Notes: generated from the sequence alone by a model not told the origin. A stretch of 64,000 nucleotides of DNA from Cognatundibacterium rivi (GCF_018139565.1 NZ_JAGSPK010000002.1:496001-560000); one strand, 5' to 3'. Positions 36,550 to 47,100 are shown, counted from the stretch's first letter. A program made the numbers and translations.

Positions 36550-38568
36550 ATGACTTCAACCAAACAAAAAAAACTCGGCCAACTTCTTGGCCTAAGCGTA
36601 TTCTCTGGTGCTTTTTTAGTACTGATAATTTTCACTAGCGCCGTCGCGTTGATTATTCACCAATCCCTCGAAAAGAGCGCTACGCAAGACATTACGAATC
36701 TGCTGAATTCAGTTAATGATAGCTTTGAGGTATTTGACAATGCAGTTAAAGCTGATGCAGAGCGAACTGGCGACAACTTCCGGGCGGAACTCGGTGATCA
36801 GTTCACTGTTGAAAAAGATAAAAAAGTCGATGTTGCAGGAAAAAATACTCCGTCGCTGAAACTTGATGACAAAGTAATCAATAATAATTTCGATATTGTC
36901 GATGGGTTCACTGCGCGCACAGGTGCGATCGCGACGTTTTTTGTGAAGGATGATAGTGATTTCATCCGTGTTTCTACGTCTTTAAAAAAAGAAAATGGTG
37001 AACGTGCCATTGGCACTGCATTAGATAAAAATCATCCCGCCTACAACCTCTTACTTGATGGTAAAAGATTTACCGGAACTGCAAAGCTATTCGGTAAAAA
37101 TTACATGACCTACTACAACCCATTCATGGGGCAAGATGGCAAAGTCGCGGGTGTTATTTTTATCGGCATTAACATTGAACCAACATTGGGGCTGCTCAAA
37201 GACAAAATTAAAGCAATGAAGATAGGTAAGACCGGCTATTTTTATGCCTTTGATAAAAAAGATGGAAAGCAACAAGGCAACTTAATGATTCACCCGGTAA
37301 AAGAAGGTGAAAATATTCTTGATTCACGTACTGCTGACGGTCAGTTGTTTGTTAAGTCGATGATAGAAAAAAAGGAAGGGACAATCCGCTATGACTGGAT
37401 TAATTCAGAAAAAGGAGAAACCAAAGCAAAAGAAAAATTAGTCGTTTTTCGTTCTATCCCTTCTGTGAATTGGATACTGGCAGGTGGCGTCTATTCGAGT
37501 GAACTGGCAGAAGAAAGCATGAGTCAGGTCTTGTGGCTTGGAGGCCTGGCAACGGTTCTCTTAATCATTGGCGGAATATTATTTTTAATACTGGTTCGCA
37601 AAGTGGTTACCGTGCCATTGCAACAAGCAACAACATTAGCAGAGTCACTGGCTGTCGGAGATTTAAGTCGTCGGGTTGAGACCGCGAGCAATAATGAAAT
37701 TGGCCATATGTTGCAAGCGATGAATGGTATTGGCGAAGGACTCAGTAAAGTGGTAGCGGAAGTAAGAAGCGGTTCAGCTAACATTCAAATCGCGGCACAA
37801 GAGATCGCGAGCGGAAATGCCGATTTATCTTCACGCACAGAAGTTCAGGCTGGCACGCTCGAAGAAACCGCCAGTTCAATGGAAGAACTCACCTCCACAG
37901 TACATCAGAATGCGGCGAATGCAAAAGAAGCAAATCGTTTTGTCAGCTCTGCAAGTGAAGTGGCGACACAAGCGGGAACCGTGGTCAATCGCATGGTAGA
38001 AACGATGGTGGAAATCCGCGACAGTTCCAAAAAAGTGGAAGACATCATCAATGTGATCAATGGCATCGCCTTCCAGACAAATATCCTCGCATTGAACGCG
38101 GCAGTAGAAGCTGCACGAGCCGGGGAACAAGGCAGAGGCTTTGCGGTCGTTGCTGGTGAAGTGCGTAATTTGGCACAACGTGCATCGGCAGCTGCCAAAG
38201 ACATTCAAAGCCTGATTAACGACTCAGTTAAAAAAGTGGAATCTGGCAGCGTGATGGCAGATGAAGCTGGCAGAACCATGGGGCGCGTAGTCGAAGATAT
38301 CCATAAAGTAACGACACTGGTCAATGAAATCAGTCACGCCAGCGTTGAACAAAGCGCAGGCATCAATCAGGTAAATGATGCGATCAGTAACATGGATGAA
38401 ATGACGCAACAAAACTCTGCATTGGTGGAGCAGGCAGCAGCGGCAGCAGAAAGTATGCGGGAGCAATCAGATAAGTTATCCGCGCTCGTGGCTCAATTCC
38501 GCACTAGAGACCAGACTCAGCCAATGGCTTCAGCTCCACATCGCAAAATTCTGCCAGCATTAACCTGA
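36550..38568 (+). CDS. Methyl-accepting chemotaxis protein with Cache sensor
   Basis: A transmembrane chemoreceptor of about 672 residues from MTSTKQKKLGQLLG; Met codons at 36466 and 36517 are alternatives. Membrane helix 1 is at about 15-38. The large periplasmic Cache_3-Cache_2-type sensor runs to about residue 325 and contains FDIVDGFTARTGAIATFFVKDD and GKNYMTYYNPFMGQDGKVAGVIFIG. Helix 2 (LATVLLIIGGILFLILV) leads to a HAMP domain. The signalling domain has the hairpin tip GIAFQTNILALNAAVEAARAGEQGRGFAVVAGEVRNLAQR, given here in overlapping parts of one conserved run. No C-terminal methyltransferase-binding pentapeptide is seen. Ligand unknown, possibly a small organic acid. Confidence 0.93.
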   Translation: MTSTKQKKLGQLLGLSVFSGAFLVLIIFTSAVALIIHQSLEKSATQDITNLLNSVNDSFEVFDNAVKADAERTGDNFRAELGDQFTVEKDKKVDVAGKNTPSLKLDDKVINNNFDIVDGFTARTGAIATFFVKDDSDFIRVSTSLKKENGERAIGTALDKNHPAYNLLLDGKRFTGTAKLFGKNYMTYYNPFMGQDGKVAGVIFIGINIEPTLGLLKDKIKAMKIGKTGYFYAFDKKDGKQQGNLMIHPVKEGENILDSRTADGQLFVKSMIEKKEGTIRYDWINSEKGETKAKEKLVVFRSIPSVNWILAGGVYSSELAEESMSQVLWLGGLATVLLIIGGILFLILVRKVVTVPLQQATTLAESLAVGDLSRRVETASNNEIGHMLQAMNGIGEGLSKVVAEVRSGSANIQIAAQEIASGNADLSSRTEVQAGTLEETASSMEELTSTVHQNAANAKEANRFVSSASEVATQAGTVVNRMVETMVEIRDSSKKVEDIINVINGIAFQTNILALNAAVEAARAGEQGRGFAVVAGEVRNLAQRASAAAKDIQSLINDSVKKVESGSVMADEAGRTMGRVVEDIHKVTTLVNEISHASVEQSAGINQVNDAISNMDEMTQQNSALVEQAAAAAESMREQSDKLSALVAQFRTRDQTQPMASAPHRKILPALT

Positions 38569-38575
38569 TAAGCAA

Positions 38576-38614
38576 CGGGATAAGGGCTGATAAGCGCGCT
38601 TTGCACTTATCCCG
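38576..38614 (+). terminator. Hairpin after the chemotaxis receptor
   Basis: CGGGATAAG (38576-38584) and CTTATCCCG (38606-38614) form a 9-bp stem, with a GCGC self-complementary sequence inside the loop. It begins 7 bp past the receptor stop codon. There is no strong T run, so termination is likely but not certain. Confidence 0.55.
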
Positions 38615-38714
38615 ACAAACACGCTTTAGTGGAACATTATTTGTAGTAGTTCCGACTTGATCGCACACCGTGCTCAGCCACAAACCACACTGGCGTCAGC
38701 ATCAGAGTACTGCG

Positions 38715-39965
38715 TTATGATTTGTTTACGTGTGTCGTTTTCAGGCGCAAGGCAAACGCAGCTAAGGAAGTCAAGGTAGCCATGCCTGTTACTGCAATCC
38801 ATCCCCATTGCGCCAAAAGTATGCTACCGGCAGAAGCGCCAATCGCCATACCGATAAACATACCAACGAATAACACCGCGTTCAGGCGACTACGTGCTCC
38901 GGGGTCAATTCCATAGACAATGGTCTGATGGGCAACGAGTGTCATCTGCACACCGAGATCAAATCCTATGGTGCCAATAATAAGCAACCACAACTGCGTT
39001 ACAGGAGAACACCATGAGCCGATACACATTAACGCAAACGACAGTACTGCCAATCCTGTGCCAAGGCGCGTTACCATTTCTGGCCCCCGCTTATCAGCCA
39101 GATGTCCCGCAACCGGAGCTGCAAGTGCACCAACAGCGCCAGCCAGGCCAAATGCACCGGCAACCGCGCTTCCCATATGGAATGGTTCGCCATGAAGCAT
39201 CACTGCCAGCGTAGACCAGAATGCACTAAACCCCATCGATAACACGCCTTGCGCAAGCGCAGCCTGACGCAATCTCGCATGGCGACGTAAGAGATCCAGC
39301 AGAGAGGCAAGCAATGCGCGATAAGAGAGATTGGTTGTCGGCGTAAAACGAGGTAAGCCGCGCCACATCGCTATCCCGATTCCAATGACACTCACCGCGG
39401 CGATGACAAACATAACGCGCCAGCCAAAGCGCTCAGCAACGAAACCACTGACGACACGCGACAACAAAATACCCAGCAACAACCCCGTCATCACGGTACC
39501 GACAACTTTTCCGCGCCGGCTTTCATGCGCGAGAGTCGCCGCTGCAGGAACAATATCCTGTGCCATCGTTGCCGTCAGCCCGATCGCCAGACTGGCAACT
39601 AAAAGTACATCCAACGAATGGGAAAAAGCCGTTGCAAGCAGCGCCAATACCAACAAGGACAGTTTGATCAGAATAATTTGACGCCTGTCATGGCGATCGC
39701 CCAAAGGTGCTAACAACAAAATGCCCAAGGCATAACCTAACTGCGTCAAGGTCGGCACAAATCCAATATTGACGTCGCTGACACCGATATCCTTTGCCAG
39801 AGTCCCCAACATGGGTTGGCTGTAATAAAGTGAAGCTACAGATAAACCTGCGCCACTCGCCAATAGCAGGACCAGGGACGACGATGGCTGCTGGCTTTGA
39901 GAATCAGCATTCATTCCAGTTTTGGGTAAGTGCGTTTTAGCTAATGTGCTCTGAATGGAAGGCAT
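38715..39965 (-). CDS. MFS transporter (12 helices)
   Basis: A 416-residue drug/metabolite exporter-like protein. The first helix contains SLVLLLASGAGLSVASLYYSQPM, and motif A appears as PLGDRHDRRQIILIK. A symmetrical second half has LADKRGPEMVTRLG. GSILLAQWGWIAVTGM fits the YgaY/YybF-like group. The start is taken at the ATG; a GTG lies one codon upstream. It is divergent from the LysR gene, which presumably controls it. The substrate is unknown. Confidence 0.9.
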   Translation of the reverse strand: MPSIQSTLAKTHLPKTGMNADSQSQQPSSSLVLLLASGAGLSVASLYYSQPMLGTLAKDIGVSDVNIGFVPTLTQLGYALGILLLAPLGDRHDRRQIILIKLSLLVLALLATAFSHSLDVLLVASLAIGLTATMAQDIVPAAATLAHESRRGKVVGTVMTGLLLGILLSRVVSGFVAERFGWRVMFVIAAVSVIGIGIAMWRGLPRFTPTTNLSYRALLASLLDLLRRHARLRQAALAQGVLSMGFSAFWSTLAVMLHGEPFHMGSAVAGAFGLAGAVGALAAPVAGHLADKRGPEMVTRLGTGLAVLSFALMCIGSWCSPVTQLWLLIIGTIGFDLGVQMTLVAHQTIVYGIDPGARSRLNAVLFVGMFIGMAIGASAGSILLAQWGWIAVTGMATLTSLAAFALRLKTTHVNKS

Positions 39966-40001
39966 CACGAATTTCCCGTTAATTATTGATGACGCACATT
40001 T

Positions 40002-40013
40002 TGATTGCGATCA
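40002..40013. promoter_or_regulatory. Candidate LysR operator
   Basis: TGATTGCGATCA is a dyad inside TTTTGAT-TGCG-ATCACAAAA, lying in the 97-bp region between the divergent MFS and LysR genes. This is a typical place for a LysR binding site, but the match to T-N11-A is only approximate. Confidence 0.35.
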
Positions 40014-40062
40014 CAAAAATACGGTAGTAGCATTGGTTGAACACATGTTATACGTTAAGCGT

Positions 40063-41034
40063 ATGAAAAAATCCGTCATTCAACTGCCTGATAACACAAC
40101 AGCATCATCTTTACTGTCCAGTTCGGGGGATAGGATAGAGCTCATGCAGACCTTTGTACGCATCGTGGAAGCGGGTAATCTTTCTGCAGCCGCGAGCCAG
40201 TTAGGAACAACTCAGCCGACAATCAGCCGTCGCTTGCAAACATTAGAACGTTCGCTCGGAGTCCGACTGCTACATCGATCCACCCACACCATACGACTAA
40301 CGACAGATGGTGAGCGCTGTTACCAGCATGCCAGAAATTTATTAGAGAACTGGGCAGCGTTCGAATCAGATCTGCGCGGTTCAGGTCAGGACCCGACAGG
40401 TATGTTGCGGGTTGTCGCGCCACATGCGTTTGGTCAGGAGCGTTTTATCAAACCGCTTGCCGACTATCTGAAACGCTATCCCAAAGTGAATGTGGAATGG
40501 TTATTACACGATGATATTGCGATTGGTGACTTCATCTCTGACGGGATTGATTGCGCGATTCAAGTGGGCGAAATCAGTGACTCATCTCTGGTTGCGATCA
40601 AACTCACCGAAGTACCACGTATCGTCGTCGCGTCTCCGGCTCTTCTCGACAATCAAGCATTGCCGCAGGAACCCGCAGAACTCGCCGCCCTGCCCTGGCT
40701 GGCATTGCGCACCTACTATCGCAACGAAGTACTCCTGCGCCATAAAACCACTGGTGAAGTACAACGTATTGCGATTGCGCCGCGAATGAGTACAGACAAT
40801 CTGTATGCGTTGCGCAGCGCGGCATTACAGGGACTGGGCGTTGCGGTCAGCTCGGCGTGGATCATGGAAAACGATCTCGCTGCCGGACATCTGCAACATC
40901 TGGCAACAGCGTGGCAGGCAGACCCACTCCCCGTTCATCTGGTCTATCCTTATGCTCGCTTCTACCCAGCCCGCCTGCGCTGCTTCATCGACGCAATCAG
41001 GGCGGCAGTTGAGACGCCGGTGGCTACTAAGTAA
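40063..41034 (+). CDS. LysR-family transcriptional regulator
   Basis: About 323 residues from MKKSVIQLPDN; the frame is open upstream to 39955 and a later Met (in RIELMQTF) is also possible. The winged helix-turn-helix is FVRIVEAGNLSAAASQLGTTQPTIS with RRLQTLERSLGVRLLHR following. The effector-binding domain covers the C-terminal 210 residues (MLRVVAPHAFGQERFIKPL, DCAIQVGEISDSS). It probably regulates the divergent MFS gene. The unusually long N-terminal tail of about 27 residues before the helix-turn-helix may be untranslated. Confidence 0.9.
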   Translation: MKKSVIQLPDNTTASSLLSSSGDRIELMQTFVRIVEAGNLSAAASQLGTTQPTISRRLQTLERSLGVRLLHRSTHTIRLTTDGERCYQHARNLLENWAAFESDLRGSGQDPTGMLRVVAPHAFGQERFIKPLADYLKRYPKVNVEWLLHDDIAIGDFISDGIDCAIQVGEISDSSLVAIKLTEVPRIVVASPALLDNQALPQEPAELAALPWLALRTYYRNEVLLRHKTTGEVQRIAIAPRMSTDNLYALRSAALQGLGVAVSSAWIMENDLAAGHLQHLATAWQADPLPVHLVYPYARFYPARLRCFIDAIRAAVETPVATK

Positions 41035-41092
41035 CGCAACAACGGCGAGCAACCTCTCTGCGTTCCAGCCCAAAAATCATGACTTATTGTGA

Positions 41093-41386
41093 TTAAATCT
41101 TTTCTCGAAATTTCGCAACCGACTCCTCTTTTGCAGTTACGTCGAGCTTTGCTTCATTTGAAGAATCACTTATCAAATCAATCGATAGATTCTTTTTATA
41201 TTCTCCCTGAACAAAATCTGTCAGATGCTCAATTCTCCATCGTCGAATATATATTTCTATCGTCGCTTTTCTAATCCATTTTCCAATTAAGGGACTTACA
41301 CTATCAACATTAATTGGCTTGTCTTCAGCAATTAATTTGTCAATTGCGGCTTGTACATCGACATAGCGTATCTTCATCCTTGTCAT
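41093..41386 (-). CDS. Orphan small protein, possible KfrA_N-like DNA-binding domain
   Basis: A 97-residue protein in AT-rich DNA; translation may start at the second Met (MKIRYVDV). The first 50 residues (VDVQAAIDKLIAEDKP, NVDSVSPLIGKWIRKATIE, IYIRRWR) resemble the N-terminal DNA-binding domain of KfrA-type plasmid proteins, where a conserved G sits between two helices and a WR follows. The C-terminal half is charged, without the long coiled coil of KfrA, so it may be a truncated relic. No plasmid or phage genes are adjacent. The assignment is tentative. Confidence 0.5.
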   Translation of the reverse strand: MTRMKIRYVDVQAAIDKLIAEDKPINVDSVSPLIGKWIRKATIEIYIRRWRIEHLTDFVQGEYKKNLSIDLISDSSNEAKLDVTAKEESVAKFREKI

Positions 41387-41570
41387 ACAGTATCTCGCCT
41401 ACATAAATTAGCTCTTACAAAAGTAAAAATTGAAAATCTGAAAACCAATGCTTTTTTTTGTCATTTATCTAGCTCGATAGACTGAATTCGGCAGCACCAC
41501 GCAAGCTTTTAGTGCGGATATTTTTCGTCCGATATCACAGCTAAAATTGTTAGTGTCTTTTTTTAGAAAT
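41387..41570. other. AT-rich gene-free stretch
   Basis: Together with the following inverted-repeat element this is about 360 bases without a gene, between the orphan small gene and fadL. It contains runs of T and A but no coding frame with protein-like composition. Confidence 0.5.
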
Positions 41571-41716
41571 TATCAAGAACCTGTTTTACGCTCGACAGCG
41601 AAAAATCATCGACACAATCACTACCAGATGAAATGCAAGATGCTTTAGTGCACTTGCATTTTGAGCAGCGCGTGAATCCCGATTAAGCACGGTAAAAACG
41701 TAAACAGGTTCTGATA
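41571..41716. repeat. 146-bp element with imperfect terminal inverted repeats and internal hairpin
   Basis: The left end TATCAAGAACCTGTTTTACG (41571-41590) and the right end, whose reverse complement is TATCAGAACCTGTTTACG (41699-41716), differ only by two single-base gaps. Inside, AAATGCAAG (41631-41639) and TGC pair with GCA and CTTGCATTT (41650-41661) to form a 12-bp hairpin with one bulged A. This looks like a MITE or the paired ends of a deleted insertion sequence. It lies just past the fadL stop codon. Confidence 0.7.
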
Positions 41717-41744
41717 ATGCGTCAAATTCCTATATGCAACCGGT

Positions 41745-43157
41745 TCAGAATCGATAATTGTAGGCAGCACCGATCATATGCAGGCTAGTTTTCCAGGTAC
41801 CTTGAGTAAGCTCTCCGTTGCCAGTGCATCCGCTGATTAAAGGTGAACAGGAATTTTTGTAGCTTCCACTTGCGTTCTGAAAGTGCAAATAGGAATACGC
41901 CAGATCAACAGATGAGTTGCTATTCAGCTTCCAGTTTGTACCGAATGACAGTTGCACGCGATTTGCATCTGGCAACGCTGGATGACGCAGTGTATTGCCT
42001 GCAACTGGAGATTGGTCGTATGCGACGCCACCACGCAGCGTGAACTTTTCGTCGAGCTTGTAACTCGTACCCACTGAGAAGCGCCAGGTATTTTTCCAAT
42101 TCTGAAGTATCACCTCATCGCCCTGCACAGTTCCGGGAAACTGGATGTTCAGGTTTTTTAAGCGCGAAGTGCGGGTCCAGGTGGCATCTGCCATTACCGC
42201 CCACTTCGGATCGATCTGGCGGAAACCATTAATGGAGAACGTTTCAGGTGTGCGGATGCTCAGCAATACTGCAGAATTATTCTTACCAGAGTTAGCAGCA
42301 ATGATCTTGTTGACGACGGCATCGGTGGTGACGTTAAAGTCCCAAACGGCGCTGCCCGTCAGTGAGTGCGAGATCGGGGAACGGTAAGCCAGGCCAAAGC
42401 GAGTATTTTCATCCAGCTGGAACAGGTAACCAAAATTCCACCCATACCCCCAGTCCTCACCATCCATAGACCCATGCCCATCCTTGACGCTGGCAAGCGT
42501 AGCCGGATTGCCTCCAGCCGTCACGATGGCACGCAGCAAAGCAGCAGAAGCTGGTGTACCAGCCAAAGCGGCGATAGATCCGGGCACATCCACCCCCTGC
42601 CCCAGATTAGCCTTAATGAGCTGAGCACTCACGCCAAAACCAAACGAATGCTGTTCATTGACCTTGAAGCTAACAGACGGATTAAGGTTAATCGATTCCA
42701 GTTTTATATTAGTCATCGCGTAACGACCAGACCAGTTGTTATCGTAGTCAAGCTTGCTACCATAAGGAACGAACAGGCCAAAGCCGGCAACCCACTGGTC
42801 GTTGATTTTTCTGCTGACATACAAAGATGGTGCCGCCACCACGCCCGGCGTGTAACTGTCCTGATTAGTCAGGCCACCAGAGCTAGTACCGGTGAAGCGT
42901 CTCGATCCGCTATCAGTAAAACTCGACTGCGGTATGACCGCAGTTACGCCACCGATGATCTGAGTACCTTCCAGACGGCTCAAGCCTGCTGGGTTGGCAA
43001 AGATCGTGGACGCATCAATTGCTTCAGCACCGTTGGCTTCAGCCGTACTTTGCGCGGACACACTCTGGGAACCGAAACGATAGCCGGATGCGTGCGAGGA
43101 CAGGGATGCAAGACCTAAAGTGGTAGCGATGGTCAGAGTAAGAAATTTAGGTTTCAA
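41745..43157 (-). CDS. FadL/OmpP1/TodX family outer-membrane transport protein
   Basis: A 470-residue outer-membrane protein for hydrophobic compounds. The chosen TTG start follows GGAG by 8 bases and gives the signal peptide KPKFLTLTIATTLGLASLSSHA. The open frame extends 37 codons upstream but that part is not protein-like. The mature N-terminus SGYRFGSQSVSAQSTAEANGAEA with ASTIFANPAGLSRLEG is the FadL plug signature. The rest is a 14-strand barrel with GFGLFVPYGSKLDYDN and ending AAYNYRF (terminal Phe). It lies 113 bp downstream of the SDR gene on the same strand, so it may be read with the efflux operon or from its own promoter. Confidence 0.9.
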   Translation of the reverse strand: MKPKFLTLTIATTLGLASLSSHASGYRFGSQSVSAQSTAEANGAEAIDASTIFANPAGLSRLEGTQIIGGVTAVIPQSSFTDSGSRRFTGTSSGGLTNQDSYTPGVVAAPSLYVSRKINDQWVAGFGLFVPYGSKLDYDNNWSGRYAMTNIKLESINLNPSVSFKVNEQHSFGFGVSAQLIKANLGQGVDVPGSIAALAGTPASAALLRAIVTAGGNPATLASVKDGHGSMDGEDWGYGWNFGYLFQLDENTRFGLAYRSPISHSLTGSAVWDFNVTTDAVVNKIIAANSGKNNSAVLLSIRTPETFSINGFRQIDPKWAVMADATWTRTSRLKNLNIQFPGTVQGDEVILQNWKNTWRFSVGTSYKLDEKFTLRGGVAYDQSPVAGNTLRHPALPDANRVQLSFGTNWKLNSNSSVDLAYSYLHFQNASGSYKNSCSPLISGCTGNGELTQGTWKTSLHMIGAAYNYRF

Positions 43158-43235
43158 GATGTAGTCTCCTTCATTGTTGATAAATCTGTTGATATGGTTG
43201 TTAACCAGATTGTTATGGGTTCTCGGGTACTTCAT

Positions 43236-43270
43236 TTTTGCAGCAACGTCGCAATCTTCTTGCTGCAAAA
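43236..43270 (-). terminator. Hairpin between SDR gene and fadL
   Basis: TTTTGCAGCAA (43236-43246) and TTGCTGCAAAA (43260-43270) are perfect 11-bp arms with a 13-base loop, immediately after the SDR stop codon. On the minus strand it is not followed by a T run, so it may protect the 3' end or only attenuate reading into fadL. Confidence 0.55.
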
Positions 43271-44080
43271 TCAGCTGGCCAGCCCGAACGTCTTTCGCAG
43301 ACCTTTCTCGACAGGTCCGGCGGGCATGAAACGGCGCAATCTGGACAAAAGAGATGCCTCGCCTTTAGGTGTATGACGCATCTTCCAAGCACCCAACGCA
43401 GCTTCGACAATCGTGGAGGCAACGCCATCGGGCGTTGGCGCCTTTTGGATGTTGTTTTGAATTGCCTGTGAGACGGCATTAAGTTCTTTGCTGTAATCAG
43501 AAATTCTGGCGACGGTCTGCGGAGCGTTCAAATCCAGGTTGGTTTTGGTAAAGGATGGTTCAACTAGCGTCACGCGGATACCAAATTGACGCACCTCGTT
43601 ATCCAAGGTTTCAGACAAACCTTCAACCGCATGCTTGGAGGCCGAATACAGTGCCATATACGGCGCAGGCAGAAAACCCAGCACCGAGCTGACGTTCACG
43701 ATGCGGCCGGAGCGCTGCTCACGCATGTGTGGCAGCACAGCCTTGATCACGCGCAAGAGGCCGAAAAGGTTGGTGTCAAACAAGGTCTGCGCTTCGGCAA
43801 CCGAGGTTTCTTCCGTTGCCCCAAGCAGAGTCACCCCAGCGCTGTTGACCAACACGTCGATGCGTCTGGTCTGCACGACGATACTCTGGATGCCGCGCTC
43901 AATCGACGCTTCGTCCCGGATATCCATCTCAATGAGTGCCACGCCGGGTATGGCTTGCGCTTTTGCCGGGTTGCGCACAGTACCAAATACCCGGCAACCA
44001 AGCCTGGCAAATTTTTCTGCAGTGGCGCGCCCAATGCCTGACGACACGCCGGTAATAACGACAACTTTAGAATTCGACAT
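43271..44080 (-). CDS. Short-chain dehydrogenase/reductase
   Basis: A 269-residue classical SDR. The NAD(P) motif VITGVSSGIGRATAEKF (TGxxxGxG) is at about 8-24, and NSAGV near 85. The catalytic Ser lies in IVNVSSVLGFLPAPY, with the YSASK motif (Tyr-x-x-x-Lys) near residue 151. A C-terminal extension of about 30 residues is rich in Arg/Leu. Substrate unknown. It is 41 bp downstream of the RND pump gene and the third gene of the TetR-controlled operon, which suggests it transforms a pump substrate. Confidence 0.92.
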   Translation of the reverse strand: MSNSKVVVITGVSSGIGRATAEKFARLGCRVFGTVRNPAKAQAIPGVALIEMDIRDEASIERGIQSIVVQTRRIDVLVNSAGVTLLGATEETSVAEAQTLFDTNLFGLLRVIKAVLPHMREQRSGRIVNVSSVLGFLPAPYMALYSASKHAVEGLSETLDNEVRQFGIRVTLVEPSFTKTNLDLNAPQTVARISDYSKELNAVSQAIQNNIQKAPTPDGVASTIVEAALGAWKMRHTPKGEASLLSRLRRFMPAGPVEKGLRKTFGLAS

Positions 44081-44121
44081 AACAGTTCCTTTTGTAAAGG
44101 TAAATCGGGATGAATGGCAGA

Positions 44122-47100
44122 TCAGCTTTGCGACGGTGATGGCCTGATCTTGAACCAGATGGAATACATCGCAGGCAAGAACACCAGAGTCAGAATTGTT
44201 CCCGCTAATGTGCCGCCAATCAGTGTGTAGGCCAGCGTTCCCCAGAATACGGAATGGGTCAGCGGAATGAAGGCCAGAATCGCTGCCATTGCCGTCAGAA
44301 TCACGGGACGGGCACGTTGCACGGTAGCTTCAACAACAGCACTGAATGGATCCAACCCGGCCTCTTCGTTTTCACGGATCTGTCCGATTAAGATCAGTGT
44401 GTTACGCATCAGGATGCCCGAGAGCGCAATCAGCCCAACCAGCGCGTTAATGCCGAATGGCTGCTGGAACAAAAGCAACGTTGGCACTACGCCTATCAGT
44501 CCGAGTGGGCTCGTCAGAAACACCATGACCATCCCCGAGATCGAGCGGACCTGAAGAATGATAACGAGCAGCGTAAGCGCTATCATGATGGGGAATAATG
44601 GCAGCATCGCCGTAGACGCCTTGCCGGACTCTTCGATCGAGCCCGCTTGCTCAGTCATGTACCCAGGTGGCAGCTTGTCAATAACAGGTTGTAACTGCTT
44701 CAAGATAGCGCTGGACACATCCGGCGGTTGCAGCTCTTCGGCGATGTCGCCACGCACAGTAATAGTCGGGGTACGGTCGCGACGGCGCAGAATAGGATCT
44801 TCCATGCGGACGTCAACATTGCCAATCTGCGACAGCGGAATGCGTTGCCCGGACAAACCAACCAATGTAAAGCCAGCGATCTTCGCGGGGTCGAGACGGA
44901 TATTGCCGGCCGCACGGCCAACCACCTGCACAGAACGGATATCCTCGCGGACCTCTGTCAGCGTCGCTCCGTTTAACAGGAACTGCAACTGCAATGCGAC
45001 TGAAGTCGAAGTCAGTCCAACGTTTTGTAGCCGGTCTTGGTCAAGCGTTAAGTGCAAGGCAGGTACGCGCGTGCCCCAATCCGTGTTGACGGTGCGCATC
45101 ATAGGACTTGCATGCATGATGGCCTCGATTTGTGCGGAGATCTCACGCAACTTGTCCGGATCCGGCCCCATGACGCGGTAGGCCACAGGAAATGGCGAAG
45201 GGGGACCAAACACAATCTGAGTAACACGCACACGCGCCCCAGAAGCCAGACCATCCGCTACCGCCTGGCGCAGCCTGAACTTGAGAGCTTCGCGTTCCTT
45301 ATCGTCACCCGTGAGCACGACGATCTTCGCAAAAGACGGATCGGGTAACTCAGGAGACATCGCCAGGAAGAAACGTGGCGCACCTTGACCGATGTACGAC
45401 GTCACGATTTTGGCCTCCTTCTGTTTCGCGAGCCAGGCTTCGACCTTTGCAGTCGCGGCACTGGTTTGCTCAATCGACGTACCATATGGCATCTGTACTT
45501 CTACCAAGACCTCCGGCCGGTCCGAAGTCGGAAAGAACTGCTTCTTGACCAGCCCCATACCGACGACTGCCAGTACGAACGCCGCGACGACAGTGCCTGC
45601 GACCAGCCACTTGCGGGCAATTACCCGCCCTAACACCTGTCGGAAACGATTGTAGTGGCGGGTATTGTAGATTGCTGTGTGCCCTCCTTCGACTTTTTGA
45701 ATGTCTGGCAACATCTTCACACCCAGATAAGGTGTAAATACGACCGCCACAATCCAGGATGCGATGAGAGCGATACCGACGATCCAAAACATATTGCTGG
45801 TGTATTCACCGGCTGTGGAACGTGCGAATCCATTGGGCATGAAACCGATAGCGGTGACCAGCGTGCCGGAAAGCATCGGGGCTGCTGTATGGCTCCAGGC
45901 ATAAGCTGATGCGGCAACGCGGTTATACCCTTCTTCCATTTTCACCACCATCATTTCGATGGCGATGATGGCATCGTCTACCAACAAGCCAAGTGCCAGA
46001 ATCAGCGAGCCAAGCGTGATGCGGTCGAAATTCTTGCCGGTGGCCGCCATAATGACGAACACAGCAGCCAGTGTCAGCGGTACGGCCGCTGCAACCACGA
46101 TACCTACGCGCCACCCCATGCTGACAAAGCAGACGACCAGCACAACGAGCAAGGCAACGAAAAACTTCACCATGAACTCGTCCACTGCCGAGCTGATGTT
46201 GACGGACTGATCGGTCACCTTCGTCAACGACATTCCCAGCGGAAGGCTGGTGTTGATTTTGCTGATTTCCGCCTCAAGCGCCTTGCCGAGATCAAGCCCG
46301 TTCCAATCGTCGCGCATCACAACTCCCAGCAACAATGCCGGTTCGCCGTTATTACGAACCTGGAAGGTCGTCGGGTCTTCATAGCCACGTTCGACAGTCG
46401 CCACATCTGACAGCTTCAGCGTCCGCCCCTGCGCGGCAATCGGGGTTTGCCGGATTTTTTCCAGGTTATCGAACGCGCCATCGACACGAAGGAAAACTTG
46501 TGGCCCCTTAGTTTCGATGGAACCAGCAGGGGTCAGCACGTTCTGACTGTTGAGTGCGGTGAAAATATCTTGCGGCGTCACGCCCAGCGTAGCCAGACGA
46601 TCGTGGGAGAAAGAGATAAAAATGCGCTCAGCTTGCTCGCCGATGATGTTAACCTTCTTCACACCCGCGACATGCAACAGTTGCTGGCGTAAGCTTTCTG
46701 CATCGCGCACAAGCAAACGTTGCTGCTCGCCCTTCGCTTTAAGAGCAAGGAGCGCGAACGTGACGTCAGCATATTCGTCATTGACTATCGGCCCGATAAC
46801 GCCGGCGGGAAGTTTTTTGGCCTCGTCACCAATTTTTTTCCGAGCCTGATAGAACTGTTCCTGCACCTCCGACGGTGGCGTCTTGTCGAGCAGGGAAATC
46901 ATCGTGAACGCCATACCGGGGCGGGTATAGGTTTCAGTGCGATCATACCAGCGCAACTCCTGCAGGCGCTTTTCCAGTGGTTCGGCGACCTGATCTTGCA
47001 TCTCTCTGGCCGTTGCCCCTGGCCATACGGTAACGACCGTCATCTGCTTGATCGTAAACGGTGGATCTTCCGCACGTCCGAGCTTAAAGAATGCAAGAAT

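Noticed and set aside
42366..43118. 250-codon plus-strand frame
   Set aside because: Antisense to the fadL gene, which has a clear signal peptide, plug motif and barrel.
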